Shown: positions 17,242 through 27,137 of the stretch, in pieces
Position numbering within the stretch: the first letter of the stretch is position 1
Layout of the letters: every line of letters begins with the position of its first letter
Assembly (NCBI RefSeq): GCF_030362835.1
Contig: NZ_JAUCGQ010000001.1
Span: 1,033,461 to 1,097,460, forward strand
Length of the DNA: 64,000 bases
Direction of reading: 5' to 3'
Source: Cellulomonas alba
GTDB taxonomy: Bacteria > Actinomycetota > Actinomycetes > Actinomycetales > Cellulomonadaceae
Program-made: the position numbers and the translations under genes
The notes under the pieces: model-generated
Databases searched by the model: none
Seen by the model: only the letters and a program-made list of their open reading frames with translations
What the model was told of the DNA's origin: nothing

Positions 17242-17348
17242 CCCGCCGGTCAGCGGCTGGGCCGGTCCGCGCCAGCTCCGTCACTGCCTGAGCGCTGGAG
17301 GCGGGACGGCCCGCGCCACCGGCCCGGGGCGGCGCACCCGCCGACGGG

Positions 17349-17621
17349 TCAGCGTCCCGAGCGGAGCTCCTCGACTCGCTCCGCCGCACCCTGCGCCGCG
17401 TCGTCGTCGATCTCGACGAGCTTGTCCCGCGACGTCGCGCCGCTGACGAGCGTCACGTGCCGGCGCCGCACGCCGAGCGCGTCCGCGAGCGCGGCGAGCG
17501 CCGCCTCGGTCGCCGCGCCGTCGACCGCCCGCGCGCTCACGGCGACGACCAACCGGTCGCCGTGGCTCCCGCCCACGCGGGTGCGCGACGCACCGGGCCG
17601 GACCCGGATCGCGACGCGCAC
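17349..17621 (-). CDS. DUF167/YggU family protein
   Basis: A 90-residue protein of the conserved DUF167 (YggU) family: [14 protein letters not shown] at the start, [28 protein letters not shown], and [16 protein letters not shown]. Function unknown. It follows mdh by 28 bases on the same strand and probably shares its mRNA. Start GTG at 17621. Confidence 0.85.
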   Translation of the reverse strand: MRVAIRVRPGASRTRVGGSHGDRLVVAVSARAVDGAATEAALAALADALGVRRRHVTLVSGATSRDKLVEIDDDAAQGAAERVEELRSGR

Positions 17622-17649
17622 CGCGGGCCGACCCGTGCCGAGGTCGCCG

Positions 17650-18669
<1,020 letters not shown>

Positions 18670-18826
18670 CTACCGGCAACCTACTCCGCGGGTGCCGCCG
18701 CCGCGGGAGCACACGGTCCCTTGCGGGCGCGCCACGCGATCGCCGTTGCCCGGTCCGCTCCGACGTCGCCAGACTCTGCCTGATCGACCCGCAGCCCGCG
18801 CGGGTCGCCTGACCTCAGGAGCGCCG

Positions 18827-19786
18827 ATGACGACGTCCGCCCGCCGCCGATGGTGGGTCGCCGGGCTCGCGGCGCTCGTGGCGGTGGCGGGGATCGTCGT
18901 CGGCGCCGGGCTCCTCCGGCACTCGCCGGATCGCGTCGTGCCGCTCGAGCAGGTCACCGACTTCGACGCCGCCTCGCCGGGCATCGAGATGTACGTCCAC
19001 GTCCCGGCCGGCCTGCAGGCGCACCCCGCGGTGCTCGTCGCGATCCACTACTGCGGCGGCTCGGCGCAGGCGTTCGCGAGCCGGACGGACTTCGCGGACC
19101 TCGCCGACCGCTACCGCTTCGTCGTCGTGTACCCCTCGGCGACGCGACCGGGGCACTGCTTCGACGTCTCGTCGCCCCCGGCGATGCTGCACGAGGGCGG
19201 CAGCGACCCGACGAGCATCGCGCACATGGTCCGCTGGGTCCACGCGCACTACGGGAGCGACCCCGCGCGCGTGTTCGTCACCGGTCTCTCGTCGGGCGCG
19301 ATGGAGACCGAGGTGCTGCTCGCCGACTACCCCGACGTGTTCGCGGCGGGCGCCGCGTTCGCCGGCGTGCCGGCCGGCTGCTTCGCGTCCGACCAGCCCC
19401 CTCCGCTCGACCTGCGGTCCGCGGACTACTCCCCCCGCTGCGCGGCCGGCGAGCTGACGCGGACGGCGAGCCAGTGGGGCGACGTCGTGCGCGCCGCCTA
19501 CCCCGGCTGGTCCGGCAAGCGGCCGCGCGTCCAGCTGTGGCACGGCACCGCCGACACCACCCTCGCGTACGCGAACCTCGGGGCGGCGGTCGCGCAGTGG
19601 ACCGACGTCCTCGGCGTCGCCGCGACGCCCGCGAGCACCGACACGCCCGCACCCGGCCGCACCCGCACGCGCTACGGCACGACGGGCGACCAGGCGACGG
19701 TCGAGGCGAACAGCGAGGACGGCGTCACGCACGACATCCACGTCGACGCCGCGGCTGCCGTCCACTTCTTCGGGCTCGACCGGTAG
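18827..19786 (+). CDS. PHB-depolymerase/CE1-like esterase 1, membrane-anchored or secreted
   Basis: A 319-residue alpha/beta hydrolase of the short-chain polyhydroxyalkanoate depolymerase/feruloyl-esterase (CE1-like) family. An N-terminal hydrophobic segment (about 10-28) without an obvious AxA site suggests an uncleaved anchor or a poorly defined signal peptide. The nucleophile elbow is GLSSGAM; the acid is in WHGTADTTL and the His in DGVTHDIHVD. It is the first of three tandem paralogues that share GGSDPTSI and [12 protein letters not shown] blocks. Substrate unproven: acetyl or feruloyl groups on xylan are as likely as polyester. AGGAG precedes the ATG. Confidence 0.85.
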   Translation: MTTSARRRWWVAGLAALVAVAGIVVGAGLLRHSPDRVVPLEQVTDFDAASPGIEMYVHVPAGLQAHPAVLVAIHYCGGSAQAFASRTDFADLADRYRFVVVYPSATRPGHCFDVSSPPAMLHEGGSDPTSIAHMVRWVHAHYGSDPARVFVTGLSSGAMETEVLLADYPDVFAAGAAFAGVPAGCFASDQPPPLDLRSADYSPRCAAGELTRTASQWGDVVRAAYPGWSGKRPRVQLWHGTADTTLAYANLGAAVAQWTDVLGVAATPASTDTPAPGRTRTRYGTTGDQATVEANSEDGVTHDIHVDAAAAVHFFGLDR

Positions 19787-19969
19787 CCGGCAGCGTTCGC
19801 CGCCGACCCGCGGCGCGGGGGGCCGCTCGCCGCGCCGCCCAGGCGAAAGTTCCGGGTCGCGGCGAATCCTTTTGCGCGAGGGACAACCGATTGCCGCCCC
19901 TCGGCCGCGTCGTCAGGCTCGGCGCACCGGTCCTCGCGCCGGTCCACCGACGCCGACGAAGGGCCCCCG

Positions 19970-21355
19970 ATGACCACGCCATCCCTCCGCCGCCGCGTGG
20001 TCGCCGCCGGTGCGGCGCTCGCCGCGGGGCTCGCCGGACTCGCCGCCGCGGTGCTGGGCGCGGCGCCCGCGCAGGCCGCCTCGCTCACGCAGGTCACGAG
20101 CTTCGGCGCCAACCCCGGCGGCATCGGCATGTACCTCTACGTGCCGGACAACGTGCCGGCGAACGCACCCGTGCTCGTGGCGATCCACTACTGCACCGGC
20201 ACCGCCCAGGCGTTCTACCAGAACACGCCGTACGCGACGCTCGCGAACCAGTACGGCTACATCGTCGTGTACCCCGACGCGAGCCGGCCCGGCCAGTGCT
20301 TCGACGTCTCGTCGACCCCCGCCATGACGCACGACGGCGGCAGCGACCCGACGAGCATCGCGAACATGGTCCGGTACGTGCAGCAGCACTACTCGACCGA
20401 CCGGAGCCGCGTGTTCGTCACGGGCCTCTCGTCCGGCGCGATGATGACCGAGCTGCTCCTCGCCGACTACCCCGACCTCTTCGCCGCGGGCTCGGCCTAC
20501 GCCGGCGTGCCCGCGACGTGCTTCTCGACGGGCGGCGCCGCGCCGGGTTCGACGGGCCAGGCCGGCTGGAACAGCTCGTGCTCGGGCGGCACGCTCACAC
20601 GGACCGCGCAGCAGTGGGGCGACCTCGCACGCGCCGCGTACCCCGGTTGGTCGGGCACGCGGCCGCGCGTCCAGCTGTGGCACGGGACGGCCGACACGAC
20701 GCTGAGCTACGTCAACCTCGGCGAGGCGGTCAAGCAGTGGACCAACGTGCTGGGCGTCGGCCAGACGCCGGCGTCGACCGAGCAGCTCTCGGGCGGGATC
20801 ACACGGACGCGCTACGGCGCCACGGGCGGCCAGGCGCCCGTCGAGGCGAACAGCGAGCAGGGGGTCACGCACAACATCGCGATCGACGCCGCCGCGACGC
20901 TGCGGTTCTTCGGGCTCGACCAGCGGCCGACACCGCCGGTCACCACGCCGCCCGTCACCACACCACCCGTGACGACCCCGCCGGTCACGACCCTGCCCGT
21001 GACGACACCTCCCGTCACGACCCCGCCCGCCTCGGGCGCCGCGTGCACGGTCACCTACCAGGTGAACCAGTGGAACACGGGCTTCACCGCGAACCTGACG
21101 ATCGCCAACACGTCGTCGCAGACCGTCAACGGCTGGCGGCTGACGTTCACGTTCCCCTCGGGCCAGACCGTCACGCAGGCGTGGAGCTCGACGGCGAGCC
21201 AGTCGGGTGGCGCGGTCACGCTCACCAACGCGGCGTGGAACGCGACGATCGCGCCGGGAGCGAGCCAGGCGATCGGGTTCAACGCGTCGTACTCCGGCAC
21301 GAACACGCGCCCGGCGTCGTTCGCCCTCAACGGGACGGCCTGCGCCGTCGCCTGA
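19970..21355 (+). CDS. PHB-depolymerase/CE1-like esterase 2 with C-terminal CBM2
   Basis: A 461-residue secreted modular enzyme. The Sec signal peptide ends at AQA (residue 36). The catalytic domain covers about 38-320, with the serine in GLSSG at 152-156. A PPVTT-repeat linker runs about 321-357, and a CBM2 cellulose-binding module 358-461, bounded by two cysteines and carrying tryptophans such as QWNTGF, NGWRLTF and AWNATI. Attachment to cellulose argues for a plant-cell-wall substrate (acetylxylan or feruloyl ester) rather than storage polyester. Middle gene of the esterase trio. Confidence 0.9.
   Translation: MTTPSLRRRVVAAGAALAAGLAGLAAAVLGAAPAQAASLTQVTSFGANPGGIGMYLYVPDNVPANAPVLVAIHYCTGTAQAFYQNTPYATLANQYGYIVVYPDASRPGQCFDVSSTPAMTHDGGSDPTSIANMVRYVQQHYSTDRSRVFVTGLSSGAMMTELLLADYPDLFAAGSAYAGVPATCFSTGGAAPGSTGQAGWNSSCSGGTLTRTAQQWGDLARAAYPGWSGTRPRVQLWHGTADTTLSYVNLGEAVKQWTNVLGVGQTPASTEQLSGGITRTRYGATGGQAPVEANSEQGVTHNIAIDAAATLRFFGLDQRPTPPVTTPPVTTPPVTTPPVTTLPVTTPPVTTPPASGAACTVTYQVNQWNTGFTANLTIANTSSQTVNGWRLTFTFPSGQTVTQAWSSTASQSGGAVTLTNAAWNATIAPGASQAIGFNASYSGTNTRPASFALNGTACAVA
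20930..21034 (+). repeat. PPVTT linker repeat
   Basis: A run of 15-bp units encodes repeated PPVTT in the esterase 2 linker. Synonymous codons differ between units, which limits slippage. One unit reads LPVTT. Confidence 0.85.
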
Positions 21356-21411
21356 CCCCGGGACGCGACGCGCCACGGGGAGAGGCGGGCCGCGTGCACG
21401 ACCCCGGGAAG

Positions 21412-21451
21412 CCGCGCGGCGTCCGCCCCCTCCGGGGCGGGCGCCGCGCGG
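21412..21451 (+). terminator. Strong hairpin terminator after esterase 2
   Basis: Eighteen-base arms (21412-21429 and 21434-21451) with a CTCC loop and one G-T position. It separates esterase 2 from esterase 3, which therefore needs its own promoter. Confidence 0.8.
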
Positions 21452-21639
21452 CGGTCGGGCGCGCGCCGCGAGGCGCGGCGGGACCGGCCCCGCACCCTCT
21501 CCGCGCGGCGACCCCGACGGCGACGCGCTCGACGAGGCGCGTGGACGCGCGACGCTGCTGGTCAGCGCCTTGTGGCAGGCTGGCGCGCGGGCCACGATGG
21601 GGCCCGGCCGAGTGGCCACGACGTCGAGGGGGCCGTCCG

Positions 21640-22707
21640 TTGCACAGACCTGTCCGGGTGCTCGCCGCCGCGGCGCTCCTGCTCGTCGCGCCCGGGTTGC
21701 TGGCCGGGTGCACGTCGACGTCGTCGGCGTCGGACCCCGGCACGTCCACCACCGCGCCGACGACCGCCGAGCCGCGGGCCGCCGCCCAGCCGTCCGCCAC
21801 CGGCTCGCCGGCCCCCGGCGCCTCGCCGGTCCGCTCGCCGTCCGCCGCCCTGGCCCCGGGGGCGTTCGACGTGGTCCGCGACTTCGGCCCGAACCCCGGC
21901 GGCATCGGCATGTACCTCGACGTCCCCGAGCACCTGCCGAAGCACGCGCCGGTGCTCGTGGCGATCCACGGCTGCACCGACAACGCGCAGCACTTCCACG
22001 ACGTCACCGAGTACTCGATGCTCGCGGAGCAGCACGGCTTCCTCGTCGTCTACCCGGACGCGGACCGGCCCGGACGCTGCTTCGACGTGTCGTCGTCGGC
22101 AGCGCTGCGCCACGACGGCGGGAGCGACCCGACGAGCATCGCGAACATGGTCCGCTGGGTGCTCGCGCACTACTCGACGGACCCGCACCGGGTGTTCGTC
22201 ACCGGCTACTCGTCGGGCGCGATGACGACCGAGGTGCTGCTCGCCGACTACCCCGACCTGTTCGCCGCGGGATCGGCGTTCGCGGGCGTCCCCGCGGGCT
22301 GCTTCGCGACGGACGCGCCCCCGCCCGGGCCGAACGGCAGCGCGGACTACTCCGTGCCGTGCTCGCTCGGCGAGCTCACGCGCAGCGCGAAGGCGTGGGG
22401 CGACGAGGCGCGCGCCGCCTACCCCGGCTACCACGGGCACCGGCCGCGCGTCCAGCTCTGGCACGGCACGGCCGACCCGGTGCTCGGCTACCCGAACCTG
22501 CGCGAGGCCGTGAAGCAGTGGACGGACGTGCTCGGCGTCAGCGCGACGCCCGTGCGCCACGACACCCCGACCGCGGGGACGACGCGGACGCGCTACGGCT
22601 CGTCGGGAGACCGGCCCGCGGTCGAGGCGAACAGCCTGGCGGACGTCACGCACCAGATCCCGTTCGACTACGACGCCGTCATGCGGTTCTTCGGCCTCGG
22701 GGACTGA
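21640..22707 (+). CDS. PHB-depolymerase/CE1-like esterase 3, predicted lipoprotein
   Basis: A 355-residue paralogue of the two upstream esterases. The TTG at 21640 is chosen because GAGGGGG lies seven bases upstream. The resulting N terminus has a lipobox LAGC with cysteine 24, so the enzyme should be lipid-anchored outside the membrane. A Ser/Thr/Pro-rich tether (~25-80) leads to the catalytic domain. The nucleophile motif is GYSSGAM, the acid is in WHGTADPVL and the His in ADVTHQIPFD. It has no CBM. Confidence 0.87.
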   Translation: MHRPVRVLAAAALLLVAPGLLAGCTSTSSASDPGTSTTAPTTAEPRAAAQPSATGSPAPGASPVRSPSAALAPGAFDVVRDFGPNPGGIGMYLDVPEHLPKHAPVLVAIHGCTDNAQHFHDVTEYSMLAEQHGFLVVYPDADRPGRCFDVSSSAALRHDGGSDPTSIANMVRWVLAHYSTDPHRVFVTGYSSGAMTTEVLLADYPDLFAAGSAFAGVPAGCFATDAPPPGPNGSADYSVPCSLGELTRSAKAWGDEARAAYPGYHGHRPRVQLWHGTADPVLGYPNLREAVKQWTDVLGVSATPVRHDTPTAGTTRTRYGSSGDRPAVEANSLADVTHQIPFDYDAVMRFFGLGD

Positions 22708-22736
22708 CGCCCCGGGCGAGCAGGTCCCAGGACGCG

Positions 22737-22772
22737 GAACGGCGCCCGCCCCGGAGGGGACGGACGCCGTTC
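22737..22772. terminator. Bidirectional terminator between esterase 3 and icd
   Basis: Sixteen-base arms with two mismatches around a GGAG loop, between convergent genes. Confidence 0.75.
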
Positions 22773-22783
22773 GTCGCGCGGGC

Positions 22784-24001
22784 TCAGGCGAGCGCGGCCG
22801 CCAGGTTCTCGTCGAGCGCGCCGAGGAACTGCTCGGTCGTCAGCCACGCCTGCTCCGGGCCGACGAGGAGCGCGAGGTCCTTCGTCATCTTGCCGCTCTC
22901 GACGGTCTCGATGACGACGCGCTCGAGCGTCTCGGCGAACTCGACGACCTCGGGGGTCGAGTCGAGCTTGCCGCGGTGCTTGAGGCCGCCCGTCCACGCG
23001 AAGATCGACGCGATCGGGTTCGTCGACGTCGGCTTGCCGGCCTGGTGCTGGCGGTAGTGGCGCGTGACCGTGCCGTGCGCCGCCTCGGCCTCGACGGTCT
23101 TGCCGTCCGGCGTCACGAGCACCGAGGTCATGAGTCCGAGCGAGCCGAAGCCCTGCGCGACGGTGTCCGACTGCACGTCACCGTCGTAGTTCTTGCACGC
23201 CCAGACGTAGCCGCCCTCCCACTTGAGTGCCGAGGCGACCATGTCGTCGATCAGGCGGTGCTCGTAGGTGAGGCCCGCGGCCGTGAAGGCGTCGGCGTAC
23301 TCGGCGTCGAAGACCTCCTGGAAGAGGTCCTTGAAGCGGCCGTCGTAGGCCTTGAGGATCGTGTTCTTGGTCGACAGGTACACCGGGAAGCCGCGGTCCA
23401 GGCCGTACGCGAACGACGCGCGCGCGAAGTCGCGGATCGACTCGTCGAAGTTGTACATCCCCATCGCGACGCCGCCGCCCTCGGGGTACGTGACGACCTC
23501 CTGCTGGATCGGCTCGGAGCCGTCCGCGGGCGTGAACGTCAGGGTCAGTGTGCCCGCACCCGGCACGACGAAGTCGGTGGCGCGGTACTGGTCGCCGAAC
23601 GCGTGGCGGCCGATGACGATCGGCTTGTTCCAGCCCGGCACGAGACGCGGGATGTTGGAGATGACGATGGGCTCACGGAAGACGACGCCGCCGAGGATGT
23701 TGCGGATCGTGCCGTTCGGCGACTTCCACATCTTCTTGAGGCCGAACTCCTCGACGCGGGCCTCGTCGGGCGTGATCGTGGCGCACTTGACGCCGACGCC
23801 GTGCTCCTTGATCGCGTGCGCCGCGTCGATCGTCACCTGGTCGTCGGTCGCGTCGCGGTTCTCGATCGACAGGTCGTAGTACCGCAGGTCGACGTCGAGG
23901 TACGGGTGGATCAGGCGGTCCTTGATGAACTGCCAGATGATGCGCGTCATCTCGTCGCCGTCGATCTCGACGACCGGGCCGACGACCTTGATCTTCGCCA
24001 T
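22784..24001 (-). CDS. icd: NADP-dependent isocitrate dehydrogenase, dimeric type
   Basis: A 405-residue TCA enzyme of the eukaryote-like homodimeric class: [20 protein letters not shown] at the start, [19 protein letters not shown] (substrate loop), then [20 protein letters not shown] (metal Asp) and [21 protein letters not shown] (NADP). The class differs from the E. coli type in start and length. The upstream region holds a palindrome (24053-24064) within a motif also found before sucC. Confidence 0.97.
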   Translation of the reverse strand: MAKIKVVGPVVEIDGDEMTRIIWQFIKDRLIHPYLDVDLRYYDLSIENRDATDDQVTIDAAHAIKEHGVGVKCATITPDEARVEEFGLKKMWKSPNGTIRNILGGVVFREPIVISNIPRLVPGWNKPIVIGRHAFGDQYRATDFVVPGAGTLTLTFTPADGSEPIQQEVVTYPEGGGVAMGMYNFDESIRDFARASFAYGLDRGFPVYLSTKNTILKAYDGRFKDLFQEVFDAEYADAFTAAGLTYEHRLIDDMVASALKWEGGYVWACKNYDGDVQSDTVAQGFGSLGLMTSVLVTPDGKTVEAEAAHGTVTRHYRQHQAGKPTSTNPIASIFAWTGGLKHRGKLDSTPEVVEFAETLERVVIETVESGKMTKDLALLVGPEQAWLTTEQFLGALDENLAAALA

Positions 24002-24045
24002 GCGGGCTTCTCCTGTGGTGGGGCCTTGCAGCCGGGGGATGGCCC

Positions 24046-24068
24046 AAGATTACTCGACGTCGAGAGAC
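24046..24068 (-). promoter_or_regulatory. Candidate TCA operator upstream of icd
   Basis: On the plus strand: AGAT, six bases, then ACGTCGAGAGA. It includes the perfect 12-bp palindrome CTCGACGTCGAG at 24053-24064. The same arrangement occurs at 37431-37451 before sucC. Confidence 0.55.
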
Positions 24069-24243
24069 TTTGGCCGTGACCAGGCGTGCGACCTGCGTCT
24101 CGGGCCGGCCGGGTCCAGCACCTGCACAGCCGGAGTCTCGTGCCCCGCGGGGCGCGGACTGGCATGCTGGCGGGGACACGGGCCGCCCGAGGCCGGTCAG
24201 CACATGCCCGGGCCGCTCTCACACGACACACGACAGGATCGCC

Positions 24244-25338
24244 ATGTCGCACGACACCCCCCAGCCCACCGGGCCCGACGACGCCGTCGAGCCCGACACG
24301 ACCCCGGCCGAGCCGGTCGCGCAGGCCGCCGCGGAGCCCGCGGCGGAGCCGGTCGCAGCCGAGCCGGTCGCGGCGGCGCCCGCCGAGCCGACCGCGCCCA
24401 CCGACGCCCCGGCGTTCGCGCCGCCGGCGGGCGAGCCGAGCATCGGCGACTACTTCGCCCCCCAGGACGACGAGGCCGACGCCTACTACGTCCCGGCCGG
24501 CACGGGCGTCGTCGCGACCCCCAGCCTGATCGCGCGGCTCGGCGCCGAGGCGTTCGGTGCGTTCTTCCTGGTCCTCGCGGGTGTCGGCGTCGCGCTGTAC
24601 GCCAGCGTCGGCTCGCTCGGCGGCGGCACGCTCGCGGTCGGCCTCGCGTTCGGTCTCGCCGTGCTCGCCGGCATCGCCGCGGTGGGCCACGTGTCGGGCG
24701 GCCACTTCAACCCGGCGGTGACGCTGGGCGCGGCGCTCGGTGGCCGCACGCCGTGGCGCGACGTGCTCCCCTACTGGCTCGCCCAGGTGATCGGCGGCGC
24801 GGTCGGCGCGGCCGTGCTGTTCGTCGCGATCCCGAAGACGCTGCCCCCGCTGATCTCGCAGAAGGAGGGCGACACCGCGCGCGACTTCTTCGACGGCGTC
24901 TCGAACGGCTTCGGCCCGCACTCGCCACTGCACACGGCGTCGTCCGGCGCGACGTCGTTCCCGCTCGTGACCGCGCTGCTCGTCGAGGTCGTCGTGACCG
25001 CGATCTTCGTCGGCGTGATCCTCGGCGTCACCGACCGTCGCGCGTCGAAGGGCCAGGCGCCGGTCGCCATCGGCCTCGCGCTCGCGATCTTGATCCTCGT
25101 CGCGATCCCCGTGACGAACGCGTCGCTGAACCCGGCGCGCTCGACCGCCACCGCGATCTTCGCGAACACGTGGGCGCTCAAGCAGCTGTGGCTGTTCTGG
25201 GTCGCGCCGCTGGTCGGTGGCGCGATCGCGGGCCTCGTGTACCGCGCGTTCGCCGCCGAGCCCGTGGAGGACAACCTGCTCGAGGAGGACGACCTCTACG
25301 TCACGGACGAGGACGTGGTGGTGGTCGACGAGCGCTGA
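24244..25338 (+). CDS. MIP-family aquaporin with long N-terminal extension
   Basis: A 364-residue channel. Residues ~1-95 are a Pro/Ala/Glu-rich cytoplasmic extension not found in compact aquaporins. The channel fold follows, with both half-helix motifs, GGHFNPAVTLG and NASLNPARST, as in AqpZ-like water channels. A ~35-residue insert between membrane segments 3 and 4 (QKEGDTARDFFDG region) and an acidic C-terminal tail are also unusual. Water is the likely substrate; glycerol cannot be excluded. ATG at 24244. Confidence 0.9.
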   Translation: MSHDTPQPTGPDDAVEPDTTPAEPVAQAAAEPAAEPVAAEPVAAAPAEPTAPTDAPAFAPPAGEPSIGDYFAPQDDEADAYYVPAGTGVVATPSLIARLGAEAFGAFFLVLAGVGVALYASVGSLGGGTLAVGLAFGLAVLAGIAAVGHVSGGHFNPAVTLGAALGGRTPWRDVLPYWLAQVIGGAVGAAVLFVAIPKTLPPLISQKEGDTARDFFDGVSNGFGPHSPLHTASSGATSFPLVTALLVEVVVTAIFVGVILGVTDRRASKGQAPVAIGLALAILILVAIPVTNASLNPARSTATAIFANTWALKQLWLFWVAPLVGGAIAGLVYRAFAAEPVEDNLLEEDDLYVTDEDVVVVDER

Positions 25339-25362
25339 GGCGTCGCCTCCGCTCCGCGCACC

Positions 25363-25398
25363 CGCAGGGGCGTCCGGCATCGGCCGGGCGCCCCTGCG
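25363..25398 (+). terminator. Terminator after aquaporin gene
   Basis: CGCAGGGGCG and CGCCCCTGCG arms extended by CCGGC/GCCGG, around an ATCG loop; about 15 pairs. Confidence 0.75.
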
Positions 25399-25506
25399 TC
25401 GTCGGTGGGGCCGTCGGTGGGACTGTCGGTGGGCCCGGCGACACTGGTGGGGACGCGGACGGCCGGGCGTCCGCGACGCAAGGTCCGGGACGGGCACGGA
25501 GGCGTC

Positions 25507-26721
25507 ATGGCCGCGAGGTGGACGGACGACGTCGCCGCGCCGCCGAGCGTGGCCGTCGCGCCCGAGCTGTCTCCGCCCGCCGGCGGCGTCCTTCCGGTGG
25601 TGGCGCACCTGCCGGGCACGCTGCTCGAGGAGCTGCGCGACCGGCTGCGTCGGACCAGGTGGCCCCGGGAGGTGCCGGGCACGGGGTGGACGCGCGGCAC
25701 GCCGGTCGCCGCGCTGCGGCCGCTCGTCGAGCGCTGGGCCACGACGTACTCGTGGCGGGCGGTCGAGCGTCGCCTCGACGCGGTCCCGCAGGTCGTCACC
25801 CTGGTCGACGGCCAGCGCGTGCACGCGCTCCACGCGCGATCGCACGAGCCGGACGCGCTCCCGCTGCTGCTGACGCACGGCTGGCCGGGGTCGACGCTCG
25901 ACGTGCTCGACCTGCTCGGACCGCTGACCGACCCGGTCGCGCACGGCGGCCGGGCGTCGGACGCGTTCCACGTCGTGGCGCCGTCACTGCCGGGCGCCGG
26001 CTTCTCGGCGCCGCTCGCGGGTCCCGGCTGGGACCACGTCCGGATCGCGCGGGCGTGGGTCGTCGTCATGGCACGGCTCGGCTACGAGCGGTTCGGCGCC
26101 GCCGGCGGCGACACCGGCTCGGTCGTCTCCCCGCTCGTGGGCCGCGTCGCGCCCGACCGCGTGGTCGGCGTGCACGTGCACGCGTCGCTCGACCTGCCTG
26201 CGCTCACCGACCAGGACGAGCGGGCGCTGACCGGGTCCGAGCGCGACCGCGTCGCGTGGGGCCGGTCCCGCGCCGCGGTCGACGGCGGGTACGCCGCGGT
26301 CCACGCCACCCGGCCGCACACCATCGGCGCAGCGCTGGCGGACTCCCCGGTCGGCCAGCTCGCGTGGGTGCTCGACAAGGTCCACGACTGGACCGACCCC
26401 GCTCACCCCGACCCGCTCGGCGGCGTCGACCCCGACGCGCTGCTCGACCTCGCGACGTTGGTGTGGGCCACGGGGACCGCCGCCACGTCGGCGAACCTCT
26501 ACCTCGAGAACCGCGTCGCGCCCGCGGTCGCGCTGCCGCGGAGCGACGTGCCGACCGGCGTCGCGCTGTTCCCGACGGACCCGTCGGTCCGCCTGGTGGT
26601 CTCGCGCGAGCACCGGATCACGCGCTGGACCGAGCTCGACCGCGGCGGCCACTTCGCCGCGTGGGAGGCGCCAGACCTGCTGGTCGACGAGCTGCGGGCG
26701 TTCTTCCGGTCGGTGCGCTGA
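25507..26721 (+). CDS. Epoxide-hydrolase-like alpha/beta hydrolase (EHN domain)
   Basis: A 404-residue protein of the microsomal epoxide hydrolase type. The EHN domain spans about residues 35-140 (LLEELRDRLRRTRWP), followed by the alpha/beta fold with oxyanion motif THGWPGS, nucleophile Asp in GAAGGDTGSVV and C-terminal catalytic His in DRGGHFAAWE. The natural epoxide is unknown. GGAGG precedes the ATG at 25507. It stands alone between a terminator and a convergent gene. Confidence 0.88.
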   Translation: MAARWTDDVAAPPSVAVAPELSPPAGGVLPVVAHLPGTLLEELRDRLRRTRWPREVPGTGWTRGTPVAALRPLVERWATTYSWRAVERRLDAVPQVVTLVDGQRVHALHARSHEPDALPLLLTHGWPGSTLDVLDLLGPLTDPVAHGGRASDAFHVVAPSLPGAGFSAPLAGPGWDHVRIARAWVVVMARLGYERFGAAGGDTGSVVSPLVGRVAPDRVVGVHVHASLDLPALTDQDERALTGSERDRVAWGRSRAAVDGGYAAVHATRPHTIGAALADSPVGQLAWVLDKVHDWTDPAHPDPLGGVDPDALLDLATLVWATGTAATSANLYLENRVAPAVALPRSDVPTGVALFPTDPSVRLVVSREHRITRWTELDRGGHFAAWEAPDLLVDELRAFFRSVR

Positions 26722-26770
26722 CGCGGGGGCTCCTCGGCGCTCGCGCGCCGGCCCGCCCGACCGCGCGGCG

Positions 26771-27112
26771 TCAGGCGGTCGGCAGGATCGCGCCCAGCGC
26801 CGCGAGCGCGAGCGCGAAGAAGGTGAGCACCGCGACGTCCAGCGGCTTGGCCCGCGCCGCGATGGCGACCGGCCCGGGCGAGGGGAGCGCCGCGCGGACC
26901 ACGGCGCACGCCGCCGCGAGCGCCGCGAGCGTCCAGGCACCGACCTGCGTGCCCGCCACGAGCGCGACCACCATCGACACGACCACGCCGGCGCTCGTCC
27001 ACCACAGCGAGGCGTTCCGCGACGCGTGCAGCGACGCGCGCGCGATCGCCCGGGGGTCGAGCGCGCGCTGCTCGGGAGGGACGGGAGTGCCGCCCGTCCG
27101 CGGATGTGCCAT
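26771..27112 (-). CDS. DUF3017 membrane protein
   Basis: A 113-residue protein with about three membrane segments. The end (VVRAALPSPGPVAIAARAKPLDVAVLTFF) fits the DUF3017 pattern of a basic loop before a last membrane helix. In many actinobacteria this gene lies beside folD/mdh; here it is displaced. Function unknown. Its ATG is 25 bases from the start of the divergent flavoprotein gene. Confidence 0.7.
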   Translation of the reverse strand: MAHPRTGGTPVPPEQRALDPRAIARASLHASRNASLWWTSAGVVVSMVVALVAGTQVGAWTLAALAAACAVVRAALPSPGPVAIAARAKPLDVAVLTFFALALAALGAILPTA

Positions 27113-27120
27113 GACGCCGC

Positions 27121-27130
27121 AGACTACCGT
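27121..27130. promoter_or_regulatory. Overlapping divergent -10 boxes
   Basis: Plus-strand TACCGT (27125-27130) is seven bases from the GTG at 27138. Minus-strand TAGTCT (27126-27121) is eight bases from the ATG at 27112. They share the bases 27125-27126, so the two promoters should exclude each other. Confidence 0.55.
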
Positions 27131-27137
27131 TGCGCGG

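Noticed and set aside
18850..22707. A 1285-codon plus-strand frame covering all three esterases
   Set aside because: Only the final 355 codons, from the TTG at 21640, encode protein motifs. The upstream part is out of frame with esterases 1 and 2, which are clear in another frame.
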